Program-made: the position numbers and the translations under genes
Shown: one piece after another, positions 30,056 to 39,372 of the stretch
Layout: every line of letters starts with the position of its first letter
Position numbering within the stretch: position 1 is the first letter of the stretch
The notes under the pieces: generated by a model
Told to the model about the DNA's origin: nothing
What the model saw: only the letters and a program-made list of their open reading frames with translations
The model's database searches: none
Source: Amphibacillus cookii
GTDB taxonomy: Bacteria; Bacillota; Bacilli; Bacillales; Amphibacillaceae
Direction of reading: 5' to 3'
DNA length: 64,000 nt
Assembly (NCBI RefSeq): GCF_016908375.1
Contig: NZ_JAFBDS010000002.1
Coordinates: forward strand, 124,001 to 188,000

Positions 30056-31409
30056 ATATCAACTACGAGAAAAAGTATTAGAAGTTTTAGTAAAGGTAGG
30101 AGATAGTGGTGCATTTAGTCATCTCATCATCGATCAGACGTTGAAAGAATCTGGTTGGTCGAATAAAGACCAGGCATTATTTACTGAAATCGTTTATGGG
30201 ACATTACAGTATAAATTAACGCTTGACTATTTTCTCGAGCATTTTGTAAAAAAAACAGATAAGTTGGAAAAATGGGTAAGATGGCTAATATGTTTATCAT
30301 TTTATCAAATGTACTATTTAGATAAAGTTCCAGATCATGCGATCATCCACCAAGCGGTTGAGATTAGTAAAATAAGAGGACATAAAGGGATTGTCAAATT
30401 GGTAAATGGTGTGTTGCGTTCAGCACAACGTCAGGGGTTTCCAGCGTTTACTGATATCGCTGATCCCATTGAACGCCTTTCGATAGAAACAAGTCACCCT
30501 TATTGGTTAGTAGAAAGATGGATCGATAGCTATGGACAAGATAAAGCAACATCCATCTGTAAAGCGAATCTCAAAACAAAACCAATAAGTATCCGTATTA
30601 ATCCATTGAAAGTGACGCGAAAAGTGGTGATTGAACAACTTACTGAAGATGGCTATCAAGTGGTAGAATCAGCTTTTTCTGACCAAGGTATTGTCATTGA
30701 AAAAGGCAATATCCTTAGGCACCCGTTGCTAGAAAACGGATCAGTTACCATACAGGATCAAAGCTCTATGCTTGTTGTAGAAATGATGGCTGTTGCGGAA
30801 AACCAACACGTTTTAGACGCCTGTAGCGCACCTGGTGGAAAAACGACACATATTGCTGAAAAGCTAAATAATACGGGGCATGTATTTGCTTATGACTTGC
30901 ATCAAAAGAAGGCTAATCTCGTTAAGAAGAAAGCAGAATTGCATGGTTTAATCAATGTAAGAACAAAAGGAATGGATGCTCGTTTATTAGGTAACACCCA
31001 TCAACCTGCTTCATTTGACCGAATTTTAATTGATGCACCATGTTCCGGTTTGGGTGTTGTACGAGGAAAGCCAGATATAAAATATGTAAAAACTGCTGAA
31101 GATATTATCTCATTGGCACAGATTCAATACGAATTGTTGACAAGTATTGTTCCTTTGCTAAAAAAGGATGGTAAACTGGTTTATAGTACATGTACGGTTG
31201 ATCCTACTGAAAACGAAGCAGTCATTACCGAATTTTTGGCTAGTCACCAAAGCTTTGAAATTGATCCTAGCTTTTTTGATGAGTTACCTAGCTTTTTGCA
31301 CAGAAGCACCGGTATCACGAAAGTGGGATTGCAAATATTTCCTGATGATTTTAATTCCGATGGTTTCTTTTTGACGCGTATACGTCGTAGAATAGATGAT
31401 CAATCATAA
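30048..31409 (+). CDS. rsmB: 16S rRNA (cytosine967-C5)-methyltransferase RsmB
   Basis: SAM-dependent m5C methyltransferase acting on 16S rRNA. The protein has 453 aa. A NusB-like N-terminal domain (about 1-130) is followed by the SAM motif [14 protein letters not shown] near residue 262. The two family cysteines are Cys332 in [15 protein letters not shown] and the nucleophile region Cys382 in [15 protein letters not shown] 30048 lies within the fmt 3' end. In B. subtilis rlmN follows; here prpC follows after only 40 bases. Confidence 0.96.
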   Translation: MSKYQLREKVLEVLVKVGDSGAFSHLIIDQTLKESGWSNKDQALFTEIVYGTLQYKLTLDYFLEHFVKKTDKLEKWVRWLICLSFYQMYYLDKVPDHAIIHQAVEISKIRGHKGIVKLVNGVLRSAQRQGFPAFTDIADPIERLSIETSHPYWLVERWIDSYGQDKATSICKANLKTKPISIRINPLKVTRKVVIEQLTEDGYQVVESAFSDQGIVIEKGNILRHPLLENGSVTIQDQSSMLVVEMMAVAENQHVLDACSAPGGKTTHIAEKLNNTGHVFAYDLHQKKANLVKKKAELHGLINVRTKGMDARLLGNTHQPASFDRILIDAPCSGLGVVRGKPDIKYVKTAEDIISLAQIQYELLTSIVPLLKKDGKLVYSTCTVDPTENEAVITEFLASHQSFEIDPSFFDELPSFLHRSTGITKVGLQIFPDDFNSDGFFLTRIRRRIDDQS

Positions 31410-31449
31410 AAGTCTTATGAGTTATTGAAGATAAGAGGTGAATGGCACA

Positions 31450-32208
31450 ATGAAACAATACTTTATTACAGATCAAGGTAAAGTTAGGCCTCATAATGAA
31501 GATGCGGGAGGACTATTCAAAAATAAAGCTGATCAAACATTAAGTATCGTTGCAGATGGAATGGGTGGCCACCAAGCTGGAGATGTGGCAAGTGAAATGG
31601 TAAAAACGTATTTCGCAAATGTTTGGGAAGCAACCGAAAGGATAGCTACACCTGAAGAGGCCGAAGCATGGTTAAAATCACATATTTTAAAAGCTAATAC
31701 TAACGTTTTTCAACATGCAGAACAGAATCCTGAATGTCGAGGTATGGGCACAACAGTTATTGTTGTTATTTTCATGGCTGATCAACTGTCGATAGCCCAT
31801 ATTGGAGATAGCCGTTGTTACCGATATCGTGAAGATGATCTTACTCAAATTACAGATGATCATTCACTCGTTAATGAACTTGTGCGATCAGGTCAATTAT
31901 CGAAGCAGGATGCTGAGTATCACCCGCGTAAAAATGTACTAATGAAAGCACTTGGTACAAACCCTTTGGTTGAACCAGATGTCTTTTCCGTGGCATGGCA
32001 AGAAGGGGATCGTTTAATCATTTGTTCAGATGGATTGACAAATAAATTAACTGATCAGGAGTTAAAGGACTATTTAGCCACGAATGAATCATTACGTGAT
32101 ATAGCTAAAGAGATGGTTAATGAAGCAAATGATCGCGGTGGTGAGGATAATATTACCTTAGCATTGGCAGAACACAGTGAAGCGGAGGAAGGTGATGCCA
32201 CTTGTTAG
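31450..32208 (+). CDS. prpC: PrpC, PP2C-type Ser/Thr protein phosphatase
   Basis: Mn2+-dependent phosphatase that reverses PrkC phosphorylation. The protein has 252 aa. It opens FITDQGKVRPHNEDAGGLF (metal motif RxHNED), then VADGMGGHQAGDVAS near residue 36, GMGTTVIVVIF near 100, AHIGDSRCYRY near 116, CSDGLTNKLTDQEL near 193 and GGEDNITLAL near 231. ATG 31450 is chosen because AGAGGTG ends 9 bases upstream; an in-frame GTG at 31438 overlaps that site. It overlaps prkC by 7 bases, coupling kinase and phosphatase. Confidence 0.97.
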   Translation: MKQYFITDQGKVRPHNEDAGGLFKNKADQTLSIVADGMGGHQAGDVASEMVKTYFANVWEATERIATPEEAEAWLKSHILKANTNVFQHAEQNPECRGMGTTVIVVIFMADQLSIAHIGDSRCYRYREDDLTQITDDHSLVNELVRSGQLSKQDAEYHPRKNVLMKALGTNPLVEPDVFSVAWQEGDRLIICSDGLTNKLTDQELKDYLATNESLRDIAKEMVNEANDRGGEDNITLALAEHSEAEEGDATC

Positions 32209-34265
32209 AAGGGAGACTGTTAAGTGAACGTTATCAGGTCAAGAAACTGATAGGTGGCGGCGGAATGGCCAACGTGTATCTCGGTTATGACTCGATCTTA
32301 GAGCGTGAGGTAGCTATAAAAGTATTACGTTTGGAATATGCAAATGATGAGGAATTTATTACACGTTTTCATCGCGAAGCACAATCTGCCACGAGTCTAT
32401 CCCATCCTAATATTGTGAATATATTCGATGTTGATGATGAAGATGATATTTATTACATGGTGATGGAATATGTCGATGGCATGACATTAAAGGAATATAT
32501 TCAACATTATGGTCCAATTCCTGTAGAAGAGTCAATTGATATCATGGTGCAAATCTGTTCAGCTATTGAACATGCGCATGAAAATCATATTGTGCATAGA
32601 GATATTAAGCCCCAAAATATTTTGATAAGCCCAGATCAACAGGCCAAGGTGACTGATTTTGGTATTGCTTTAGCGTTGAGTGCGACGTCTTTGACCCAGA
32701 CAAACTCTGTGTTAGGGTCTGTTCATTATTTATCACCTGAACAGGCGAGGGGTGGAACAGCTGATAAAAAGTCAGATATTTATTCTTTAGGGATTGTATT
32801 GTTTGAATTACTAACCGGAAGAATCCCGTTTTCTGGTCAATCTGCAGTTTCCATAGCTTTAAAACATTTACAGTCCAATACACCATCGATTCGACAATGG
32901 ATAGATAATGTTCCGCAAAGTCTGGAGAATGTTGTATTAAAAGCCACCACAAAAGATCCTTTTCATCGCTATCAAACATTAAGCGAATTGGAGGCGGATC
33001 TGTCTACTGCACTGAACCCAGAAAGAATAAATGAACCGCCCTATGTCCAACCTGATGAACCTGGTGAGGCGACTAAGGCCATTCCTGTTGTGACAAATAA
33101 ACAATTAGCACAAAGTGATACAGATAATGAGACGCTTGTCCATTCGAAACAAATGACAGACTCGACCCAGCCTGTCAATCCCAAATCTGAAAATGATGAA
33201 GCCGAGGCTAAAGATAAAAAAAGCAAGAAAAAAAAGAAAAGTAAGAAAAGTAAGAAAAGAAGGATTATCTTTTGGCTTACGATGACATTTTTGGTTGTTC
33301 TTATCGCTAGTTTGTTTGCACTTTTTATTTTGCCGAACTTGCTACAACCTGATGATATTGAGATCCCAGATTTAGAGGGAGAACATGTTGACGATGCTGA
33401 GGAATTACTAACAGAATTAGGTTTAGAAATGGAACAAGAGGATATCTTTTCAGAAGATATTGAAATCGATCATGTGGTCCATACTGATCCTGAAGCCGAA
33501 ACAACCGTGAAGGAAGGAACGACGATAACGGTGTTTGTCAGTCAAGGTCCAGAAACGGAAACCTTCCCTGATTATGTCGGGCAATCGTATAGTCAAGTTG
33601 AGCGTTTATTATTACAGCGTGGCTATCAAGATGTGCAAAGAATTGACTCCTATTCTGATCAACCAGAAGGTCAAATTATTGCTCATTCTGATCCAGAGCC
33701 TGATAGTGAAGTCGTACCTGCTGAAACAGTTGTTATATTTGAAGTCAGTATTGGAGAGCGTATGATTGAGTTAGACAACCTAGTTGGAATGGATGAAGCT
33801 AGTGCACGACAATATTTGGAAGATCATGGCTTAACAGCTAATGTAACAGAAGAACATTCCGCCACGGTTAATGAAGGGGATGTTATACGTCAATCACCTG
33901 AACCCGGTACCGAATTAGAAGAGGGCGCTATTGTCAACTTAGTAATCTCTTTAGGTGAAGAAGAGCAGTCACCGATTACACATAGTGTGACCTTCAATGT
34001 TCCTTATACAGGTGATAGCAACCCATCCGATGATGAGGAAGATCAGGAAGACACAAATCCAGTAAGGCAAGATGTACGTATTTATGTGGAAGATATGAAT
34101 AATGATCTCAGTGAATTATATGAGACAGATACTATTGTTAGTGATACAGAGTTCACTATACGCTTGGTCATAGCCCCGGATACTACAGCTACCTATAAAG
34201 TTGAACGTGATGATCAAGTCATTATTCAACGAACAATAGCTTATGAAGATGTGGAAGGAGATTAG
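32202..34265 (+). CDS. prkC: PrkC, membrane Ser/Thr kinase with PASTA repeats
   Basis: Eukaryote-like kinase that senses peptidoglycan fragments and signals spore germination and cell-wall status. The protein has 687 aa. The kinase domain is at ~11-275, with glycine loop GGGGMANVYLG (18-28), Lys40, HRDIKPQN from His132, and DFG Asp152. A very basic stretch (KKSKKKKKSKKSKKRR, ~336-351) precedes one membrane helix (~352-379). Three extracellular PASTA repeats follow (~385-585: IPDLEGEHVDDAEELL; FPDYVGQSYSQVERLL; LDNLVGMDEASARQYL), then an Ig-like tail rich in acidic residues. TTG 32202 lies after GGAGGAAGGTGA. It is longer than B. subtilis PrkC, mainly in the acidic tail and linkers. Confidence 0.97.
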   Translation: MLEGRLLSERYQVKKLIGGGGMANVYLGYDSILEREVAIKVLRLEYANDEEFITRFHREAQSATSLSHPNIVNIFDVDDEDDIYYMVMEYVDGMTLKEYIQHYGPIPVEESIDIMVQICSAIEHAHENHIVHRDIKPQNILISPDQQAKVTDFGIALALSATSLTQTNSVLGSVHYLSPEQARGGTADKKSDIYSLGIVLFELLTGRIPFSGQSAVSIALKHLQSNTPSIRQWIDNVPQSLENVVLKATTKDPFHRYQTLSELEADLSTALNPERINEPPYVQPDEPGEATKAIPVVTNKQLAQSDTDNETLVHSKQMTDSTQPVNPKSENDEAEAKDKKSKKKKKSKKSKKRRIIFWLTMTFLVVLIASLFALFILPNLLQPDDIEIPDLEGEHVDDAEELLTELGLEMEQEDIFSEDIEIDHVVHTDPEAETTVKEGTTITVFVSQGPETETFPDYVGQSYSQVERLLLQRGYQDVQRIDSYSDQPEGQIIAHSDPEPDSEVVPAETVVIFEVSIGERMIELDNLVGMDEASARQYLEDHGLTANVTEEHSATVNEGDVIRQSPEPGTELEEGAIVNLVISLGEEEQSPITHSVTFNVPYTGDSNPSDDEEDQEDTNPVRQDVRIYVEDMNNDLSELYETDTIVSDTEFTIRLVIAPDTTATYKVERDDQVIIQRTIAYEDVEGD

Positions 34266-34268
34266 TGT

Positions 34269-35150
34269 ATGCCTGAAGGCCAAATTATCAAGGCATTAAG
34301 CGGGTTTTATTACGTGAACAGTCAAGGAATAACTTATCAGTGTAGAGCAAGAGGTCTGTTTCGTAAGCAGAAACAGACACCTCTTGTTGGTGATTTTGTT
34401 GTATTTGAAGCGGAAAACTTAACCGATGGGTATGTAACCGCACTGTTACCAAGAAAAAACCAGCTTATCCGCCCTCCTGTCGCAAATGTTGATCAAGCCT
34501 TAATCACCGTTTCGGCAAAGGAACCCGAATTCAGTACGATTTTACTCGACCGATTTTTAGTTTTAGTGGAATTTAATCATATTGAACCGATTATTCTAAT
34601 AACCAAAATAGATTTATTAACAAAAGAAGAAGCTTCACATTTAAATATGTTTGTAGAAAATTATCGTAGCTTAGGTTACCAAGTGAAGTTACTATCTGAT
34701 AAACCGGATCAAAACTTACAGGAAATGCAAGCAACGTTAGCAAAGCGGACTTCAGTCATCGCTGGACAATCTGGTGTGGGTAAATCTTCCCTATTGAACC
34801 GCTTAAACTCAGACTTATCAATAAAAACGGCTCAAATTTCAGCTAGCTTAGGCCGAGGAAAGCATACGACGAGACATGTGGAATTAGTAGAAGTAAGTAA
34901 TGGATTAGTTGCTGATACGCCAGGGTTTAGTTCTTTAGATTTTGAACAGTTATCGCGAGAAGCTCTACCCCTATGCTTTCCAGAGTTTGAGCACTATCGT
35001 TCACAATGTAAGTTTAGAGGTTGTATGCATATAGAAGAACCTAAATGTGCGGTGAAAGCTGCGTTAGAACAAGGTGAGATCGCTGAATATCGCTACCAGC
35101 ATTATTTACAATTTGAGCAAGAAATACATTCAAGAAAGCCGAGGTATTAA
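34269..35150 (+). CDS. rsgA: RsgA (CpgA), 30S ribosome-maturation GTPase
   Basis: Circularly permuted GTPase acting late in 30S assembly; phosphorylated by PrkC in B. subtilis, whose gene is next door. The protein has 293 aa. An N-terminal OB fold (~1-65) precedes G4 TKID near 115, G1 GQSGVGKSSLLNRL near 168, and G3 DTPGFSSLDF near 217. The C-terminal zinc knuckle CKFRGCMHIEEPKC is near 250. ATG 34269 begins 4 bases after the prkC stop. Confidence 0.97.
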   Translation: MPEGQIIKALSGFYYVNSQGITYQCRARGLFRKQKQTPLVGDFVVFEAENLTDGYVTALLPRKNQLIRPPVANVDQALITVSAKEPEFSTILLDRFLVLVEFNHIEPIILITKIDLLTKEEASHLNMFVENYRSLGYQVKLLSDKPDQNLQEMQATLAKRTSVIAGQSGVGKSSLLNRLNSDLSIKTAQISASLGRGKHTTRHVELVEVSNGLVADTPGFSSLDFEQLSREALPLCFPEFEHYRSQCKFRGCMHIEEPKCAVKAALEQGEIAEYRYQHYLQFEQEIHSRKPRY

Positions 35151-35152
35151 TT

Positions 35153-35815
35153 ATGAAAAAAATTGCCCCTTCAATCTTATCAGCTAATTTCGCTCAACTG
35201 GGAGAAGAAATAAAAGAGGTAGAACAGGCTGGAGCCGATTATATCCATGTTGATGTTATGGATGGTCACTTTGTCCCTAATATTACGATCGGCCCATTAA
35301 TTGTAGATGCGATTCGTCCAGTGACGACATTACCATTAGATGTTCATCTAATGATTAATAACCCAGACCAGTATATTGATGCTTTTGTTGCAGCAGGCGC
35401 AGATATAATTTCTGTACATGTAGAAACTTGTAATCATCTACATCGAACGATTTTAGCAATAAAGGAGAAAGGTGTAAATGCGGGATTAGTTATCAATCCT
35501 GCAACCCCGATTGAGCTCGTTAAACCGATTCTTCCAGAGCTTGATTTATTATTATTTATGACTGTCAATCCCGGTTTCGGTGGGCAAGCATTTATACCGG
35601 CAGTACTTGATAAAATTAAACAAGCAGATCAATGGCGTAAAGCACTAGGTTTAAATCTTGAATTTGAAGTAGATGGGGGAATAAATATCGATACCGCAAA
35701 GCAATGTGCAGATGTAGGTGTAGATGTATTTGTAGCAGGGAGTGCTATTTTCAACGCGAATGATCGTTCGCAAGCTATTACAGAACTTAGAAGTGTGATT
35801 ATAGGAAATGAATGA
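35153..35815 (+). CDS. rpe: Ribulose-5-phosphate 3-epimerase
   Basis: Interconverts ribulose 5-phosphate and xylulose 5-phosphate in the pentose phosphate pathway. The protein has 220 aa with a TIM barrel. PSILSANFAQLGEEI is at the N-terminus, IHVDVMDGHFVPNITIGP near residue 31, LDVHLMI near 63, the flexible MTVNPGFGGQAF near 137, and EVDGGINIDTAKQC near 172. ATG 35153 is 2 bases after rsgA. It overlaps thiN by 8 bases. Confidence 0.97.
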   Translation: MKKIAPSILSANFAQLGEEIKEVEQAGADYIHVDVMDGHFVPNITIGPLIVDAIRPVTTLPLDVHLMINNPDQYIDAFVAAGADIISVHVETCNHLHRTILAIKEKGVNAGLVINPATPIELVKPILPELDLLLFMTVNPGFGGQAFIPAVLDKIKQADQWRKALGLNLEFEVDGGINIDTAKQCADVGVDVFVAGSAIFNANDRSQAITELRSVIIGNE

Positions 35816-36473
35816 TATTAAGCGCATTGCAATCGTTGCAGGTGGACCAGACACGCTCATTCCAAATATTGGCCATTTTAATAAGGAAATAGACTATTGG
35901 ATTGGATGTGATCGAGGAGCACTAACTATACTTAAACACCAGTTACCTTTAAATTTAGCAATTGGTGATTTTGATTCCGTGACCGAAAGAGAATGTGAAC
36001 AGATTCGAAGCTGTGCTGATCGAACAAAAATGTATCCGGTAGAGAAAGATTATAGTGACTTGGAGCTGGCTATTGAAGCTGCATATGCCTTAAATATAGA
36101 AGAAGTCATATTATTTGGCGTAACTGGTGGAAGACTTGATCATGAACTATTTGTTATTTTCATACTTGAAAAATACTTTATTGAAGATATTAAAATTAGA
36201 GTAATAGATCGACAAAATGAAATAAGTGTCTACCTACCCGGGAGATATCGTCTTGAGCAAGATGACCGTTATCCCAAGCTATCCTTCTTACCTATGTCAG
36301 AAGTGGTTCATAAACTTAATTTGGAAGGGTTTTATTATCCACTGACTAACGCGGATGTTAAACGTGGAGACTCTTTAACTTTATCAAATCATTTGATTAG
36401 TCAATATGGTTATTTTTCGTTTGACAACGGCATATTAATATTGATAAAGAGTAGTGAACAACTTAATGATTAA
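35808..36473 (+). CDS. thiN: Thiamine pyrophosphokinase
   Basis: Transfers pyrophosphate from ATP to thiamine, giving the cofactor TPP. The protein has 221 aa. The motifs are RIAIVAGGPDTLIPNI, DYWIGCDRGALTIL near residue 28, AIGDFDSVTERE near 53, the YSDLELAIEAA segment near 84, and GVTGGRLDHEL near 104. The C-terminal B1-binding domain (LPGRYRLEQDDRYPKLSFLP) follows. No TPP riboswitch is seen. Its position before spoVM matches B. subtilis (yloS). Confidence 0.95.
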   Translation: MNDIKRIAIVAGGPDTLIPNIGHFNKEIDYWIGCDRGALTILKHQLPLNLAIGDFDSVTERECEQIRSCADRTKMYPVEKDYSDLELAIEAAYALNIEEVILFGVTGGRLDHELFVIFILEKYFIEDIKIRVIDRQNEISVYLPGRYRLEQDDRYPKLSFLPMSEVVHKLNLEGFYYPLTNADVKRGDSLTLSNHLISQYGYFSFDNGILILIKSSEQLND

Positions 36474-36517
36474 ACAAGAGATTCATTGAGCTGTTAGATA
36501 GGGTTAGGAGGGGTCAC

Positions 36518-36610
36518 ATGCGTTTTTATACGATAAAGCTCCCAAAATTTCTAGGAGGTATTGTCCGTTTTTTTGCAGGGGCAACGCAAAGAAAAGACAA
36601 GAAAAAGTAA
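36518..36610 (+). CDS. spoVM: SpoVM, sporulation coat-anchoring peptide (30 aa)
   Basis: A small amphipathic peptide that marks the convex forespore membrane and anchors SpoIVA in the coat. The frame is 30 aa after TAGGAGGGG. Residues 3-17, FYTIKLPKFLGGIVR, are identical to B. subtilis SpoVM from memory, including the Pro9 that shapes the helix. The C-terminus differs: FFAGATQRKDKKK, about four residues longer than the 26-aa B. subtilis peptide. It lies between thiN and rpmB exactly as in B. subtilis, which supports a spore-forming host. Confidence 0.95.
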   Translation: MRFYTIKLPKFLGGIVRFFAGATQRKDKKK

Positions 36611-36614
36611 CATA

Positions 36615-36651
36615 AACAGAAGAGCACCTTAATTTAAGGTGCTCTTCTGTT
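36615..36651. terminator. Bidirectional terminator between spoVM and rpmB
   Basis: AACAGAAGAGCACCTTAA (36615-36632) is perfectly complementary to 36634-36651. It sits between convergent spoVM (+) and rpmB (-) and probably serves both strands. Confidence 0.88.
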
Positions 36652-36659
36652 AAAAGTTA

Positions 36660-36848
36660 TTATACACGTTCAACTTTGCCTGACTTCAAGGCGCGGGCAG
36701 AAACATATACACGTTTAGGTTTACCATCTACCATAATACGGACTTTTTGAACGTTTGCTTTCCATTGACGTTTATTTGCATTCATAGCGTGAGAACGGTT
36801 ATTTCCAGCTTTAGTCTGACGTCCAGTTACAGCACATTTACGACTCAT
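36660..36848 (-). CDS. rpmB: 50S ribosomal protein L28
   Basis: 62-aa basic ribosomal protein: [20 protein letters not shown], then [16 protein letters not shown] and [18 protein letters not shown]. The start at 36848 is chosen over an upstream in-frame ATG because GGAGGGATTA precedes it and the family begins MSRKC. It has one CxxxG-type Cys and lacks the paired CXXC seen in zinc-binding L28 forms. It faces the rest of the region on the minus strand, as in B. subtilis. Confidence 0.98.
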   Translation of the reverse strand: MSRKCAVTGRQTKAGNNRSHAMNANKRQWKANVQKVRIMVDGKPKRVYVSARALKSGKVERV

Positions 36849-36892
36849 ATTAATCCCTCCCAATTTGCAACTATCTGATTTCATACTTATAT

Positions 36893-36921
36893 AATTTATC
36901 ATAGTTACAGTTTAAATGCAA
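36893..36921 (-). promoter_or_regulatory. SigA promoter of rpmB
   Basis: Minus-strand TTGCAT (36916-36921) and TAAATT (36893-36898) have 17-base spacing and a TGn just before the -10. Confidence 0.6.
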
Positions 36922-37155
36922 TCACTAGTTTAAGCGAGTAGTATGTACTTTTTATGGTATGACCTTAGCGATGAAGCATAATTATAATCAATATGTAAGG
37001 GTTGACAGGCATAGGCTTTTCGTCCATTGTAGACAATAAGAATGGTGGATGCATATTTTGATCGATAGGCTAGAAGCATTAAAGCCTTTTCTATTTGATA
37101 AAAATATTGTAAAATGTTTAATGGCTATTGATGTTTAGTTGAGGTTATAATACTT
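36922..37155. other. Divergent spacer between rpmB and yloU
   Basis: About 230 bp of AT-rich sequence without a reading frame. It contains TTGACA at 37004-37009 with only a poor -10 (CATTGT) 17 bases later, and TATAAT near 37146. No riboswitch or repeat was recognised. Confidence 0.4.
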
Positions 37156-37183
37156 TTGACTATCCTTAAAAAATTTAAATAAT
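37156..37183 (+). promoter_or_regulatory. SigA promoter candidate for yloU-yloV
   Basis: TTGACT at 37156-37161 and AATAAT at 37178-37183 have a 16-base spacer, 36 bases before the yloU ATG. Confidence 0.5.
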
Positions 37184-37219
37184 ACTAAAGAAAGATTGAC
37201 TACCGAGGAGGTTAAAGAT

Positions 37220-37582
37220 ATGTCTATTGAGTTGACCACAAAAGATGGACGGGTTACGATCACAAATGAAGTGATTTCAACAGTTGCTGGTGGTGCTGCT
37301 ATTGAATGCTATGGTATTATTGGTATGGCTTCAAAAAATCAATTAAAAGATGGCATTGCTGAAATTTTAAGAAAAGAAAATTTCTCTAAAGGTGTCGTTG
37401 TTCAGCAAGAGGGAGATCAAGTATCAATTGATATGTATATCATTGTCAGCTATGGAACGAAAATATCTGAAATTGCTCACAATGTCCAATCACAAGTTAA
37501 ATACACATTAGATAAAACATTAGGTTTGCCAATTAAGGCTGTAAATATTTATATTCAAGGGGTTCGTGTGCAAGCTGAATAA
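37220..37582 (+). CDS. yloU: YloU, Asp23/Gls24-family envelope-stress protein
   Basis: 120 aa, DUF322/Asp23 family; the exact role is unresolved, and it is always paired with yloV in Firmicutes. Conserved stretches are ISTVAGGAAIECYGIIGMAS, LKDGIAEILRKENFSKGVVV, then MYIIVSYGTKISEIAHNVQS. ATG 37220 is chosen because GAGGAGG lies 8 bases upstream. An upstream in-frame TTG at 37196 has no ribosome site. Length matches B. subtilis YloU. Confidence 0.95.
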   Translation: MSIELTTKDGRVTITNEVISTVAGGAAIECYGIIGMASKNQLKDGIAEILRKENFSKGVVVQQEGDQVSIDMYIIVSYGTKISEIAHNVQSQVKYTLDKTLGLPIKAVNIYIQGVRVQAE

Positions 37583-37633
37583 TCAACTGTAATTGGTGGC
37601 GCGTGTTCGTGAATGACAAGGGAGGAAGTAGCA

Positions 37634-39295
37634 GTGGTATTAACAAGAATAGAGGGTGAGAAGCTAGCGGAGATGATTCTATTAGGCGCTAATCACCTCT
37701 CTAATAACGCAGATATGATTGATGCACTAAATGTGTTTCCTGTGCCGGACGGGGATACAGGTACAAACATGAATTTATCGATGACTTCAGGTGCTTCAGA
37801 AGTCAAAAAAGTAACTAACAATAATGTAGCAGAAGTAGCCAATGCATTTGCTAAAGGTTTATTAATGGGGGCGCGTGGTAATTCAGGGGTCATTTTATCG
37901 CAATTATTTCGTGGTTTCTCTAAACGTGTAAGTGATTTAGAGACGTTGACACCTAAAACCTTTGCTGAAGCTTTGCAAAATGGTGTTCGTACAGCATATA
38001 AGGCTGTCATTAAACCCGTTGAAGGAACGATTTTAACAGTGGCTAAAGATACAGCCAATGAAGCAGAGCAACTTGCCACTCAAATGGACGATTTCATTGC
38101 ATTTATGGAAAGTGTTGTTAACGCAGCAAAGCAATCATTAGAACGGACGCCAGACTTATTGCCCGTTCTTAAAGAAGTCGGTGTTGTTGATAGTGGTGGA
38201 CAAGGTTTAGTCATTATATATGAAGCATTTTTAGCTTCTCTTAAAGGAGAAGCTTTACCGGAAACCGATACAGAAACTGCACCAATGGATAATATGGTAA
38301 GTGCTGAGCATCATAAATCCAATCAAGATTACCTCAATACCGAAGATATTGAGTTTGGTTATTGTACTGAATTCATGGTCAAATTTGAAGCTGATAAATT
38401 GGAAAGACACCCTTATGATGAAACCGTTTTTCGTGAAGAACTGGGCCAATTAGGGGACTCATTATTGGTTGTCTCTGATGAGGATTTTGTTCGTGTACAT
38501 GTTCATGTTGAATATCCAGGAGAAGCGCTGAATCTTGCTCAGCGTTTTGGAAGCTTCGTTCAACTGAAGGTTGAAAATATGCGTGAGCAACATTCTTCTA
38601 TTGTTGGAGAGAGTGAAGCTAAAAAGGATAAGCCAAAATCAGATTATGGAATTGTCGCCGTTGCTATGGGTTCGGGGATTGAGGAGTTGTTAACAAGTCT
38701 AGGAACAACTGTTGTCATGCAAGGTGGACAAACCATGAATCCTAGCACTCAAGATATTACAGAAGCGATTAAAAAGGCACATGCAAAAAAAGTCATTATT
38801 CTACCAAATAATAAAAATATAATTATGGCAGCGGAACAGGCTGCAGAATTAAGTGAGGCTGAAGTTGCGGTTATACCTACAAAAACGATACCTCAAGGTA
38901 TGAGTGCATTGTTAGTCTATAATCCAGACGCAAGCTTAGCTCAGAATTCAGCAGACATGTCTGACGCATGCCAGCAAGTTAAAACAGGTCAAATCACATA
39001 TGCGGTTCGTGATACACAGATTGACGGTTTAACAATCGAGAATGGTAATTTTATGGGGCTCGCTGATGGGAAAATTAAAGCAACAGACCCTGATAAATTA
39101 GTAGCTACAAAACAATTACTTGCTGAACTTATCGATGAAGATGCTGAAATTATCACTATTTTAGAAGGTGAAGATGCTACTGAACAAGAGACAGAGATGA
39201 TCCAGTCATTTATAGAAGAGAACTATAAAGATATTGAGGTTGAGGTTCATAAAGGGAATCAGCCGATCTATGCTTATATCTTTTCAGTTGAATAA
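37634..39295 (+). CDS. yloV: YloV, DhaK/DhaL-type kinase (FakA-like fatty-acid kinase)
   Basis: 553 aa. The N-terminal DhaL nucleotide-binding domain has ALNVFPVPDGDTGTNMNLSM near residue 34, with Asp residues for Mg-ATP, then LLMGARGNSGVILSQLFRGF near 76 and VVDSGGQGLVII near 182. A middle region (FGYCTEFMVKF) and a C-terminal DegV-like domain (VIILPNNKNIIMAAEQAAEL) follow. FakA homologues phosphorylate fatty acids held by FakB (DegV) partners; no fakB is in this window. GTG 37634 is chosen from GGAGGAAG 5-9 bases before it and from B. subtilis length; an ATG at 37613 would place that site inside the gene. Confidence 0.93.
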   Translation: MVLTRIEGEKLAEMILLGANHLSNNADMIDALNVFPVPDGDTGTNMNLSMTSGASEVKKVTNNNVAEVANAFAKGLLMGARGNSGVILSQLFRGFSKRVSDLETLTPKTFAEALQNGVRTAYKAVIKPVEGTILTVAKDTANEAEQLATQMDDFIAFMESVVNAAKQSLERTPDLLPVLKEVGVVDSGGQGLVIIYEAFLASLKGEALPETDTETAPMDNMVSAEHHKSNQDYLNTEDIEFGYCTEFMVKFEADKLERHPYDETVFREELGQLGDSLLVVSDEDFVRVHVHVEYPGEALNLAQRFGSFVQLKVENMREQHSSIVGESEAKKDKPKSDYGIVAVAMGSGIEELLTSLGTTVVMQGGQTMNPSTQDITEAIKKAHAKKVIILPNNKNIIMAAEQAAELSEAEVAVIPTKTIPQGMSALLVYNPDASLAQNSADMSDACQQVKTGQITYAVRDTQIDGLTIENGNFMGLADGKIKATDPDKLVATKQLLAELIDEDAEIITILEGEDATEQETEMIQSFIEENYKDIEVEVHKGNQPIYAYIFSVE

Positions 39296-39319
39296 TATAT
39301 TATTTTACTGATACTTTAG

Positions 39320-39352
39320 GTGTTTCGAAGGCTTACTTCGAAACACTTTTTT
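39320..39352 (+). terminator. Rho-independent terminator after yloV
   Basis: GTGTTTCGAAG (39320-39330) pairs perfectly with CTTCGAAACAC (39336-39346), followed by six T. Confidence 0.95.
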
Positions 39353-39372
39353 GTATAAAAAAGCTCTATACT

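Noticed and set aside
32605-32979. A 124-codon minus-strand frame opposite prkC
   Set aside because: It lies fully inside the kinase domain, with no start signals and no family resemblance.
37693-38079. A 128-codon minus-strand frame opposite yloV
   Set aside because: Antisense shadow of the conserved DhaL domain, with no independent support.
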